From Calamus simplicifolius (Eukaryota; Streptophyta; Magnoliopsida; Arecales; Arecaceae), in NCBI GenBank assembly GCA_900491605.1, contig UESW01005040.1, positions 188,242 to 252,241 on the forward strand: 64,000 bases of DNA. The letters run 5' to 3'. The position numbers were made by a program, and so were the translations under genes. Shown in pieces: positions 21,540 through 33,089 of this stretch (position 1 is the stretch's first letter; each line of letters opens with the position of its first letter). The notes beneath the pieces were generated by a model that was given only the letters and a program-made list of their open reading frames with translations, was not told where the DNA came from and searched no databases.

Positions 21540-23510
21540 GAAACCTGTGTAAGCCCAAATGTTTTCACAAAATAACTTCTTATTAACTACTATACAATGC
21601 ATAACAAACACTGAGAATTCAAATTACAAGAATATCAGGTCATCAGTTCCAAGAATGGAAAGCTTAGATTAACTCATAAAAGTAGATAAGAATAGCGTCC
21701 TGTCCTTCCTTCAGTTTCTTTAATATATTTTCAAGAAAGCGTTTAGAGTTGATGAGATTAACTACAGAACCATAAAAGTGACAAGTACTAAGTTTTAGCC
21801 CCATAATGGAGACAGACACTAGTAGCTCTTTGGAGTAACACCAGTAAGGTTAAGAATATATTGACTCTTTTTTGAAAAGACAAAAACAAACATCTAATAG
21901 CTTATGAAATTGCAGAAGCATCATCATAAAATCCTAGCTAGCATTTTCCTGTATATTTTCCACTGTTTAGTGTGCCATGGTACATGGAATTATAGTATTA
22001 TACTAAAGATGAAGTAGAACTTTTCATAATGTCCTCTTGGATGACAACACCATCAATCCTACATAGGAAATAAGATGCAAGGAACAAGATTTTAAGGTTG
22101 GAAGTTGTACTTTAGGAGTCCTATGGCATTCAGATGTCTAAGGCCTCATTTGGAAATGAAAAAAGTTGGGTGGGAAAAAACAACTTTCATGAGAGTCATA
22201 TCTGGTCCACCCCTTCTCACAGAAGAGACCTTGAGAAAACCTGAATAAGCTGGATTAAAACTCCATTGAGTGGAATAATCTCCCTTCCATCTTAGTGATC
22301 GCAAGCCTAACCAAGTTGAGCTTGAGCTGGCTTGACTTCAGATAGGTTAAGCCTGAGCTAGGTTTCCCATCTTGTGGCAAAGCTCAAGCTGGCTATGTTA
22401 GTCCTATCTTGCTTCAGCCTGACTAATTTACACCCCTAGCTCTAAGTTCACTATCCATGGATTTAAAAACCATTAGAAAGAGACAATCATCCAAAAGACA
22501 AGGACGATGTAGACAAGAAAGCACTGCAATAGATGATACAGGCATAAGAATACAAGTGCTGAATCATCTGCTTCTGACTGCACAAAGGCCACTGAAAGAA
22601 GCACTGCCTTCAAGTAATAAAACATGCCCATTAACAGAAGGTTAAGTAAATTTATGATGGTTCAATCTAGATCCCATTAGTTGCAGAGATAAATGAAGAA
22701 CCATCCTCCAGGTTAACTTGAAATTTCCCCTTATCAGATTCACAAAACAGCACTGCCTAATCACCCTCCCCGACCTTGGTAATGGGTGGGAGGATCATTT
22801 ATAGAGTATATTTTTGAATATTAAATATTCAAAGGCATTCTTTGTAACACGCTATTACATCAATTTAACTAAAACCACTTAAGTAACTATGTAAAGAGAA
22901 AAGAAAAGAAAATATTTTTTATAACATTTAAGCAGCTAAAACAAAAAATTGCCATAAGTACATTTGCATTGCAATCACTTCAAGATAAGCTCACCATTGT
23001 CATCGGCCACTAAAGGTTTGTGATGCATGCTGCGGGGGTATAATGGATGGCCATTCCTTGAGCTGCCAAGAGGGATGAAGTGGGCCCACTTTCTCTGAGT
23101 TGCTGCATTCTCCACATCTAGGCGCATTTAAAGCAGTATCTCCATGCATAAATTCTTTTAGCTTATCATACGCTTATCAACTCTCTCGCTTCTATAATTA
23201 ATATAAATTAATATAATATATCTCACTAAGCAAAGTTCATTAGAGTTCTCAGTGGATGCAATTCCCATAAAAAGTTCAAAAGCCAATTGCCCACCCAATA
23301 CATGTAGATTTGGCCCTTCTTTTAATAAACAATGCATTTTTACATAAATGATTCAACCAGTTCTATAAAAGGTTCCTTCAGATGAGTGACTAACCAGTTC
23401 CAGTGCCCTTTTGACTGACACATCTCAGCCACCAAGTTACATGAATTGAAGACGAGCTAATATAACCAGAGAACCCCTATCCACTCCCTGTGCTTAAGAC
23501 TAACAAAATT
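21540..23510. other. intron-like or intergenic DNA, one unassigned open stretch
   Basis: Mostly AT-rich. At 22310-22440 a 'gagcttgagctggcttgact' type repeat ends in TTTACACCCCTAG, which resembles one end of a non-autonomous hAT-like element. On the minus strand, 22995-23150 is open for about 46 codons (GDTALNAPRCGECSN, then KVGPLHPSWQLKEWPSIIPP); it could be another MOR1 or foreign exon, but I do not recognise it. Confidence 0.4.
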
Positions 23511-24170
23511 TTTGAAAAAATAGTTTTGATCTTGCAAAAAAATCTCTTCCTAGAAATTGCTAGAGAATTAATATAGAAATTTAAATGCAAAATAAAGTAA
23601 AAAATAAAATAAGATATGAATCAAACCATGACCGAGGCGTATTAGACACTGTCCTAAGGATCAGATTTTTCGTCCCTTCGTGCATGTTGTTGGCGATCTG
23701 TCCCCAAGGTACAACGATCCGGCTCAATCCGATCCTCCTACTACGAGCACGATCGCGTGGAGGTGCAAACCCAATGATTACCTTCAGATGCCCAAGAAAA
23801 GATTAATAAAAAATAAAAATAAAATGAGATTAAAAAAATTTATAGGGCGACTCCAAACCATTCTTCTCCATCTTGAATCTTTGAGTCCCTATTATAGCTT
23901 TAGCCCATAAAAGCATCAACGGCTTGGCCCATAATGGCCTTAAAGGCATGATAGCCGTTAGCCCCAAATCACATTAAAAATAGCTTAATAATTTAATCAT
24001 TTAAGCCGTTCCTGGACGTTCACGAACGTTGGCAAGCAAACCAACATTCATAATGCAAAACTCTCGCTCAACGCTTGATGCCAGCGAGCGTTGAGCCCAT
24101 GTCCCATGCGAGCATTTAATGCTCGTGTGAGGCCCCTTTTTTATTTTTTTTATTTTAACTTTTTTCAACA
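23511..24170 (-). repeat. partial LTR, copy A of a family shared with 27203-28014
   Basis: 660 bp nearly collinear with 27325-28014: shared blocks include GAATTAATWTAGAAATTTAA, AATTGCTAGAGAATTAAT and GAGGCCCCTTTTTTATTTTT. It ends in the same TTTTTCAACA but lacks the TGTTGAGG end, so it is truncated. The element would read on the minus strand, starting TGTTGAAAAA. Confidence 0.75.
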
Positions 24171-27100
24171 ATCCTCCATAAAAGTTTTAAATAAAAAAAA
24201 TATAACAAAAATTTTTAGAGTATCTTATACTGCGCAATAGGTAAGGTGTCCTATGGACTTGAACCTCACTTAGTGTTGATTGTATACACCTGAAGAAACC
24301 ATAGTGGATTAGACCTTGAGCTAGGTCCTTTAACTTAGGCTTTTACTAATCACACACACAGTATGGATCAATTGGGTTTATGCGGTCAGCGCATATTAAA
24401 GGCCTTGCGCTTAGTACCTTGATTTTTCATGAGAATTTTTTAAGGTTAGCCCAAACCTACCTTGATTTTTCATGAGAATTCTTTAAGGTTAGCCCAAACC
24501 TTTAGTCACGGCCTAATATGACGATTCTCATATAGGTGAATCCTTCAAAGGTATTTATAACAATACCCTGCAGGATCCATTAAGAGTATGACTCAACCTT
24601 GCACAAATTTACTTTATCACTTTATAAGAGCACTCATCATAGGGATGGGATGAAAATTTTTTCAAAATTTATGCTCTAACACGATCACTCAATCAACTTC
24701 ATTTCTACCACATTGAACCTCATTCATGGGATCTCCAATCACAGAGGTTGGGTATCCACTGCTGGTGACCAAATAATGGGCTTAAGCCATATCCCCCTCG
24801 ATGAATCTAGGACTCCACTCCTAGATAACTCCTTGATAATTGATCTACCTAATTCTTTTCAGACTTGGCAAATTCCAAAGAGATAACAGTTTTTTTTACT
24901 AGACCTCAAATAAGAGAGTTAAACAAATATGAATTTTGAACAGTAATGTGCTTGCTTCTACAATAGATCATCATAGCCATAAACAACAAGCCTTATTCAA
25001 ACTATTAAAAAAGATAATTGCATAAAATGCAGATAAATAATCATCATTGATTTAATATTCAAAAGCATCATTGCTTAATTATGTGAAATTTTAGACTAAG
25101 GATCACATGCAGCATTTCAGAATATAGGGCAAATAAACCTTCATCCATTTATGCAACATTACACTATGCATTCTCTATATTAATTTGACTATAGTTTTTT
25201 TTTCCATCTCAATTTATTCCTTCTTTTTTTTCTTTTGATTATTCATCTTGGTTGTTGTATGCATTAAATGAGAGAATCAACACCCACACCATATGGGCCT
25301 CTTAACATTTCATAAATCCTAACTTTGGATTTTATAGTATACTGCCATGCTAATTCCTATGAATAGGAGAGCCTGATATAATCAGCTTTTAATAAAATCC
25401 AATTTCCTAAACCAAACAGCCTCCACAAGAGTTTGTGGAAGATCTAACCCATTCTCTCCTTTCACACTTTTGTAAAAATTAATAACTTTAATTGAAAATC
25501 TCTAGAATTCTATTATGCATATGGTTCTCTAAACACTTTATTATTGACAACATAAATTCTGTTTAGTAACAAATAGACAGTACAAAGCAATACACTGCAT
25601 GCTGTGACATGATTGCAATATAGGAAGCAATAGAAAAACAAAATCAGAAGCCCAAACTAAGAAAAGTGCAGCACTATTCAAGATACCAAGACCAGAAGCA
25701 TAGAAAAGCAAGGATGGTTCTCTCAAATTAGAAGCAAACACCTAGCATCTGTTTTCATGAACATGCATTAGACAACTAACATCTGTTTTCATGAACATGC
25801 ATCAATACACAAACATGGGAAAACAAGAACATATGCATACAAACCAGATCACCATGCACCAACATAAACCCAAAACATCAGTATGTGCATACAGACAAAC
25901 TTAATCTCATGTACGTGCACAAGCAAATTCTCTCCCTTCCCAACCATGACTGCATCCGCATATGCAGGTCAGCCAAAGATGACGGAAAGTGCACACATGC
26001 ACGCACAAGAGGGAGGCACGGACAACATGTTCAAAATACTTGTTGCACACTTTAAAATATGAGAAATCATTGCAAATTCTTTAAGAAATTAGAGCACTGT
26101 ACCATGCAGCAACAGTAACTTTTCTAGTGTCTCTTGCACATACAAATATATAACAACGCTTGAATTCATTCTCAAGTCAGAATTATAATGATGCAGAATA
26201 AGGCTGAATGCTTCATTATGAAGAGAATATTACCAAATTTTAAAAAAAATGCAACATTTAAAATATAGACATGATTCCAAGATGGTACCTAAATTATCAG
26301 ATGACAGCAAATAAAATAACTAACTGGGAACCACCTATAATTTTGTAAGCTTTCAAAACAAAGTATTTTTAGCAGCTTTAATTTCAACCGTCCTTATCTG
26401 AATTTAACATGATAAACAAGTCAACACTAAGTCAAATAGCAATGTAGCACAGGTGAAACATGAAAAGTATGTACAACACATAAAGCAACATGATGCAATA
26501 CTAGCAAGCAGATCTAACTCAAGTAACCCAAAGAAAGAGAACACATAAGTCCTCGGGCCTTTACTGCAGAGATGCGGCGCCCAAACGGGCAAATCCTTAG
26601 AGCCCTCTAATTGGTTCCTCCTCACTTGTGTGAGGGGCGAAGACAAGCGTGGAGCCCCATGAGGACCCCAGCTCTAAGGGCTTGTGGCCGAATTTTCTCA
26701 CAGTCATTCACTTGATCCGAACTCTCCGGATTAACAAAATTGAGATATGTGACTACATAAAAGATCAAGCAGAAAACAACTGCCTAGGTGGATAGCATAT
26801 TTAAAAATAAAATACAAACTAGAAATAAAGAAAAAAGAAAGAACTAAGTAAACTATCAGCAATTTTGAGCAAATATGATAGTTACTTAAAATATTAGGTT
26901 GATCCTTTTTAAAAAGAAATGAGGATGCCAAAATTTTTTAAATGAATTCTTCAGGCTTAAAAGTATTTCAAATTGAATTTCTCTGTTTTTTAAATGATTC
27001 CAAATATGCTGTGAAAGTTTTCATTTAAAAAATCTGCACACCATGGAGCTCAGATTTTTTTTTAATAATAAATTCATCCGTCTACTCCATATGCATGGTC

Positions 27101-27202
27101 TTGTTTTATAATGGTTATGAGGGTAATAGTTGTTTCATCTAGCTCTCCTTGCATACAGTATAAGTTGTGTCATGTTTAAATTGCTTTAGCTCATATTATA
27201 TT
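24171..27202. other. AT-rich region with LTR-like sequence, no gene
   Basis: 24180-24900 has the composition and phrases of a plant LTR or of non-coding retroelement DNA, including a 48-bp tandem duplication (CCTTGATTTTTCATGAGAAT repeated at 24418 and 24462). 25740-25800 contains a short duplication of CATCTGTTTTCATGAACATG. 26540-26720 is a locally GC-richer patch; its minus-strand ORF of 80 codons has a hydrophobic Cys-rich tail and resembles no family that I know. No MOR1 exon could be assigned here. Confidence 0.4.
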
Positions 27203-28014
27203 TGTTGAGGTTAAATTTTCTTGTCAAATTTTTTTTTCGGACAGATAAGAAAAAAAACTTTATTTTTTTTAATTACAATGAAAATCCTAGCAATTTCTGG
27301 TGGAAAGAAAATCTGATCCTTAGCTTTTGAAAAAATAGTTTTAATCTTGCAAAAATCTCTTCCTAAAAATTGCTAGAGAATTAATTTAGAAATTTAAATG
27401 CAAAATAAAGTAAAAAATAAAATAAGATATGAATCAAACCAGGACTAAGGCATATTAGACACTGCCCTAATGATTATATTTTTACCCCTTTGTGCAGATT
27501 GTTGGCGATTTGTTCCCAAGGTACAACGATCTGACTCGACCCGATTTATCGCCAAGGTACAACGATCTGACTCGACCCGATCCTCCTATTACGAGGAGGA
27601 TCGCGTAGAGGTACAAACCCAATGATTACTTTCAAATGCCCAAGAAAAGATTAATAAAAGGTAGAAATAAAATAAGATCAAAAAATTTATAGGGCTACTC
27701 CAAACCATTCTTCTCTATCTTGAATCTGAGTCTCTATTTATAGCTTTAGTCCATAAAAATTTCAATGGCTCGGCCCATAATGACCTTAAAAGCCTCATAA
27801 CTGTTAGTTTCAAATCACGTTAAAAACAAATTAATAATTTAATTATTTAAGCGACGTCCGCGAGCGTTGCAAACCAACGTTCATGCAAAACTCTCACTTA
27901 ACGCTTGCTGCCAGCTAGCGTCCACACGAGCATTTAATGTGAGCTAACGTCCACACGAGCACTCACATGAGGCCCCTTTTTTTATTTTTTATTTTATTTT
28001 AACCTTTTTCAACA
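27203..28014 (-). repeat. solo LTR, copy B
   Basis: An 812-bp LTR with terminal inverted TGTTGA...TCAACA. On the minus strand it holds a TATA-like TATAAATAG near 27735. A 39-bp tandem duplication (AAGGTACAACGATCTGACTC, twice) lies at 27508-27580. The flanks (atatt / aaaat) do not match, so it may be a recombined or degraded insertion rather than a clean solo LTR. Confidence 0.7.
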
Positions 28015-28381
28015 AAAATCACAATTCGCAGGACAATAAGAAACTCTTTGGGTATTGCTCCTTCAATTATGAAACAGTAAGGTCACATATGATTGAAGCC
28101 CCTAGCATCTGCTTTGCTTATCACTGAACAGAACACATGCAAAACCATTGGAGCTCTATCCCTTTCCTAGCATCACTTTTTTCCTACCATCATCTTAACC
28201 AGATGGCAGTATGCCACCTATTTAGATTTAGCAGTACCATTCTTATCTTTGTGTTAAATTCATTTCTTCATGGCTTCCAACATCTGCAGAGGGAAAATGT
28301 AAGCAATCATAGCGAAGAGTGGACCGTCTATTGCATATCTAGTCAACATCTCCAAAGGCCCTAAAGAAGCTTCAAACTAAC
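28015..28381. other. unassigned island between two LTRs
   Basis: On the minus strand a ...CCCTCTGCAG acceptor-like site near 28290 separates two short open stretches. This could be a relic of a MOR1 intron or exon, but no family residues were recognised. Confidence 0.3.
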
Positions 28382-29614
28382 TGTTGGGGAGCGCGGAATA
28401 CCCCCAAGATCACGGCTATAGCGTATATGAGTAATACAAAAAAAAACTTTTACCATTCTAATCTAAGAGTAGAAGATCATACCTTTAGATTTGAACTTTA
28501 GATCACTTTGATTCGATTGCTCGACCTCAACCTTTAGCCTTTCGCCGTATTCCCAAAAATACCTTCTTTCTCTCAAGATGGTGGGATCTCTCGGCCGACC
28601 TAGGGTTTCTTGTTTTTCTTTTTCCTCAAAAACGTTAACCCTAGCAACCAACTGAGAGGGTATTTATAGGGCTACAACATGGACCAATAGGTAAATATGA
28701 AAAGGACTTCCTACGTAATTAAATCTCCCAAACCTACCCCGGGTTAGGATTCAATTACGTAAATTACAATTCATTCCACTAAAGAATTATAATTGTACTC
28801 CTATTCATATTCGAATTTATATTTTCGAGCCTTAATATTAAATACTTATTATCTCCCCACGTTAAGATTACAGATATCCATCAATTAAATTTAATTACTG
28901 ACAATATAATTTAATTGGCTTTTATTATCCTTGAGACTTATCCACTCAACTTATTTGATGTATCGGATTCAAAATCCACTTGCAAGATTTGATACAATCA
29001 AAACTTATAAGCTTTCTCAAGGGGATATCATCAATCCAATTTAACAGAACGTGGTTTCCTTCAACTATTAATATTCACCATATATAATGTTATTTATTGC
29101 CCAACCCACTGAGTTTATTGACTCATATAGAATCTCACTCTATGTGTAATCAAAGCAATAATCACTATATACACATGTCTAGAGATAGAATTCGGATTAA
29201 GAGCATAAGTAATCATAATATTCATGAGTTTTAAATTATTTTATAAAGTCAGTATAAAATAATTAACTCAACTGGGTCCTGTTCAATATACATAAAGTGT
29301 ACTAGCACAAATAGTTAGAATAAACCATTCTCCGTAGTCAAGATAGACCTACTAAAAATTTGTGCTACAGTTCTACTGATAGTGTGTCCAATTCCATCTA
29401 AAACTGTGAACAATAAACTTATATTCCAAAAGAATCGATGATCTAGTCTTCTGTGTGTAAGCCGTACTCTACACACTAAATCAAATACTCTTTGTAAATA
29501 CTAGACACATGCACATATATATAGTAAATGACACACATTGCTCAAATGAATTCTCATTAAAATATAAAGACATAATATAAAGCATATCTTTTAGTCTATA
29601 TCTCTATCACTAAC
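28377..29614. other. 5-bp target duplication CTAAC of the solo LTR
   Basis: CTAAC at 28377-28381 and 29610-29614 directly flank the LTR, proving integrase-type insertion and fixing its ends. Confidence 0.8.
28382..29609 (-). mobile_element. solo LTR (1228 bp) inside the MOR1 pseudogene
   Basis: Begins TGTTGGGGAGC and ends CTCTATCA (TG...CA) with a CTAAC duplication. A TATA-like CCCTATAAATACCC on the minus strand at about 28655-28668 gives its transcription direction. No internal domain remains, so recombination between two LTRs probably removed the body. Confidence 0.82.
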
Positions 29615-29889
29615 ATGTTCGAATACTTACCTAATAACTATTTAAAAGCATAAACAAAAGGAAGGAACAAGAAAGAAAGATATCAAGAAAGAAGCTTGTG
29701 ATCAAAGTACAGCCAAAAAACACATAATAGTTATGCGACAAAGAATCCAAAAACCCACCTTCCCCGTCACCAACGATCCATCCATCTATCACGCGAACCA
29801 CGCACACCCGCAGATAAAGAAACCGAACGCCGTTGGAATGAATGAAATAGGACGAGAAGCCGGTAAAAGAATCGAGGGAGAGGATTTAC

Positions 29890-30043
29890 CGAATTCTTTG
29901 AAGGCGGATCCTTGAGATCAGTAATGTTGTTGTAGACGGCAGCGAGGTCGGTTTTTGGCGTCGTTCCGGACCTTCCAGTTCCTGTGAAGCAGCCGCTTGT
30001 CCAACGGCAGCTTCTTCGCCTCCAGCACCGTCTCGGTCACCAT
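29890..30043 (-). pseudogene. MOR1: MOR1 pseudo-exon 1 (start codon exon)
   Basis: ATG at 30043 opens MVTETVLEAKKLPLDKRLLH followed by RNWKVRND, the hallmark N-terminus of the first TOG domain in plant MOR1. A one-base insertion in the A-run after KVRND changes the frame; in the corrected register it reads DLAAVYNNITDLKDP and ends at a GTAAAT donor. About 150 bp upstream the sequence is GC-rich, as a leader would be. Confidence 0.85.
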
Positions 30044-33000
30044 TACTATCCTTCCTTCCTCCTCTCTTTCAAATCCACGCACCGAGCTCTCTAGATGCAG
30101 AACGAACGTTGGAGAGTATCGATCCTATCCAGCGGCCAAAGCCCTTCTCTCTATTCCCTCGCCGTCGAGTCGGAAGCGAAAACGCAAGTTGGAGAGTTAA
30201 AAGAGAGCAAAAATCCCACGCAAATTAAAAACAAAATCAAAAACAGATTAAGCATATTTAACTTTTTATTATTAATTATAAATTAAATAAAACGAATCAA
30301 AATATTTATTTGTCAAATAGATCAAATTGATATTTAAAATTTTAATCTATTTAATAGATGGAACGGATTCATATTGATGATTTTTTTTATGGCCAAAACG
30401 CATCACGTGGGATCGTTTTATGGTCCGACTCAAACGGTTGTCACCCATAGACGGACAGAATGCTTATCTTTGACCAAGCCCTTGTAATAAATTCTATAGC
30501 ATCGCGAAGGCATATTTCTTGAGGCGGAAGGATTCTCCGTATATAAATTATTAAATTCTATGCGCTCATTTAAAATATTGCGTGGTTTTGAAGCAAGGGT
30601 TGCGGAAGTGGGGGGGATTATGACGGAGGACGGATCTTGACGGCGTTTGGTGGGATGTCGATTCGGTCGCAAGGACCAAGGTTTTGGTGCAGGGTGGGGG
30701 TGGCGGTGGCGGATTGGGCGGAGCGGGTATGGCTTTATAACGGCTAAGATGAAAAAAAGTGCGGGGTTTGAGAAGCTAATCCTAATGATGGTGATTGATA
30801 AGGAAGGGATTTTATTTCGTGAACGTTAATGGTCGGGAAGGAATGGTTGGATGGAGGCCTCAGGAGATGTGATTTGAGCGAGACAGCCAGTATCGTCCAT
30901 TAGTCCATCTGATTACATGATAAGGACTTCCTGGGGTTGATAGTGATACAGCTTGTGAAATACCAACCCGTTTGATCTTGAAGGAAGGGAACACCGTAAG
31001 GAACACTCCAGTCTCCAAGGCATTCTTTTAAAGGTAGGCCTCGGTTGGCTCGTATAGGAGGACGTCTGGATGGTGTTTGGCGATCAAGATATGGACCCAA
31101 ACATGGACCATTGGGTGCACCTTTTGTGCTTTTGTGTTTGGGGCTAAGATTTATTTGGGTACCTGGAATGGGTTCATTCCAGGTTGTTTTTGTGGTCGAG
31201 GTCAGTTCAAGTTGATTGCGCCGGAATATGTCCAGTTAAATGGATAACAATTTTGATATATATCAAGGTTAACCAGGCAGGTTGGTCCCATATATTAGAG
31301 AATCTTAGCTTAGCATCACCACTTAAGATGAACATGAGCCTTGGAAGTGATTGGTTGTTGTGCATTAGGAAAAAGTCTTGCTGCACCGCGTATCATGCAG
31401 AACAAACACACTGTGCATAGTGTTGATACACGATGCATGTATAGATGTATGCCAAAAGTAAAAACTTTTTTTTTTCTTTGATACATGTATGCATGCACCA
31501 TGCATCAATCGTCACATACGGTGCAGCTCCTGCTGCAAGACTTTTCTTGTGCACCAGTATCATCTTTATGCTAGGCTTTCAGATAGTTCTTGAAGTACAT
31601 TTAGGCTTTATATTTGGACCATCATGTTAATGTGACCTAACCTTTAAGGTTCACATAAATATACATTAAAGAGATGCATGGGTATTCCAGTTCGCCATCC
31701 CGATGCGCAAGCATGCATGTCAAAGACATTATTTAGGAATATTTGATGTAGCATAATTTAGACCTCATTTAAAAAAGTTAGCTAAAATGATATTATTTAG
31801 ATTTTTTATATTATATATAAATATTTTAAAATCTTTTAATATATAACCGATGTCAAAATTAACTATTCATCAATATAGGCTCTAATGTACTTTTTTTTAG
31901 ATTCAACTTTCAACGTCCTTGGCAAGCCAAAGGTTCACATCAAAATCTAATAGAATCCAATCAGAAACACAGAAAAAACTGATTTATAGTTCCCTTAGTT
32001 CACATGAGCCATGCATGTTTTAATACCATTTATTATAACTTATGACTTTATCAAAAAAAAAAACTAAAAAGCATTATTTTAGCTTATTAATCCTATTTAA
32101 GATCTTTTCGATATATAATCAATATGAGACTAGATATTCTATATCATGATTGCTTAGAAGCTGCATTTCAGAAATTAAAATTCTTGGGAGAGCAGTTTAT
32201 TAAATTGCACCCTAATTTCCGTTCGTTACATCCAGCTAAGGCCATGATTGGATTAAAGCTTGACTTAAGCCCTTAACGCATGACAGAAAATGCCAACACA
32301 TCTGCGCTTCCTAGGATTCCCAAGTTTAATAATTTGACCAGCCATGAAGCTAACATCAGCAGCCATTAAATAATTGTGCTGATGGCGTGAGTTCATTGCC
32401 AAGATACGCTCCACGAAAGCAACAGCTCTGTCCTTGCCAGTGGAATTAATTAACCTCTCAGGCCCCATATTCCTTCATCTCCAAGATGGTTGTTCTGCCA
32501 ACCACCGGTTGAAAAAGTGGATCACACCGTAGGAATCAAGACGAGCTCCAAACCATCCAAAATGATATAGGCACCTAATTCCTAACTGCCCCGAGTGTTA
32601 GCACTCTGATATAAAGAAGCATATTATTGAACAAAGAATACTTACCATTCACTCATTTCAGTGGAAACTTTCCTCTTAAAATCCAAAGACCTCATGAAGG
32701 TTCTTCATTGGATTAAGCTAAGAAGAATTGTGCAGTCTGCATGAGTAGCCATGTGAATTTAAGCAAGCAAGACAATTAGACCTTTCATATGAGAAGAACC
32801 TCACTATATTAAAACTATTGTACAGATCATTCTGGCACAAACCAGTGGGCAAAGGAAAAAAGGGTCTCCATTATTTTAGAATACATGAAATACCATATAT
32901 CCTGTATATAACACAAGCCATGATACAACACTAGTAGCCAAAAAGTGGTGCAGCACTGGGCTTTACATTGTTAGTTGCCTGAACAATGTTTTCATGTCAT

Positions 33001-33089
33001 CCTTATAGATGTTAGATCTCCATGTCTGGGATGAAAAAATCATAATAATTCATTGATCACAGGGCACAGAAACACTGGTCTTCCCTATC
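30044..33089. other. interval between MOR1 relic and KORRIGAN 3' end
   Basis: The G-rich stretch 30600-30760 is probably the old promoter side of the MOR1 relic. A minus-strand ORF of 67 codons at 32265-32468 (ERLINSTGKDRAVAFVERIL, then NYLMAADVSFMAGQI) looks protein-like but unidentified. 32470-33089 should contain the 3' UTR of the endoglucanase. No other gene is supported. Confidence 0.45.

Larger units (their letters stand above)
19263..30043 (-). pseudogene. MOR1: MOR1/GEM1 (XMAP215 family) pseudogene with internal deletion
   Basis: In plants MOR1/GEM1 is a TOG-domain protein of about 2000 residues that promotes microtubule growth in cortical arrays, spindle and phragmoplast. Exon 1 (29890-30043) encodes the start, with EAKKLPLDKRLLHRNWKVRND. 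Nine or more exon pieces at 19263-21533 encode the C-terminal part in correct order. Intron borders are mostly GT-AG, so this is a genomic copy and not a retrocopy. Frameshifts in exon 1 (run of five A in the codons after KVRND), near 20030, in the 19548-19610 exon (lost bases after EAF) and in the last exon, plus stops (near 20280, 21490 and 20850), exclude function. The middle two thirds were not found; LTRs at 23511, 27203 and 28382 fill part of the gap. An intact paralogue presumably exists elsewhere in the genome. Confidence 0.85.

Noticed and set aside
23511..28014. A complete LTR retrotransposon bounded by copies A and B
   Set aside because: Copy A is truncated at one end, no PBS/PPT or pol was found between them, and no target duplication matches.
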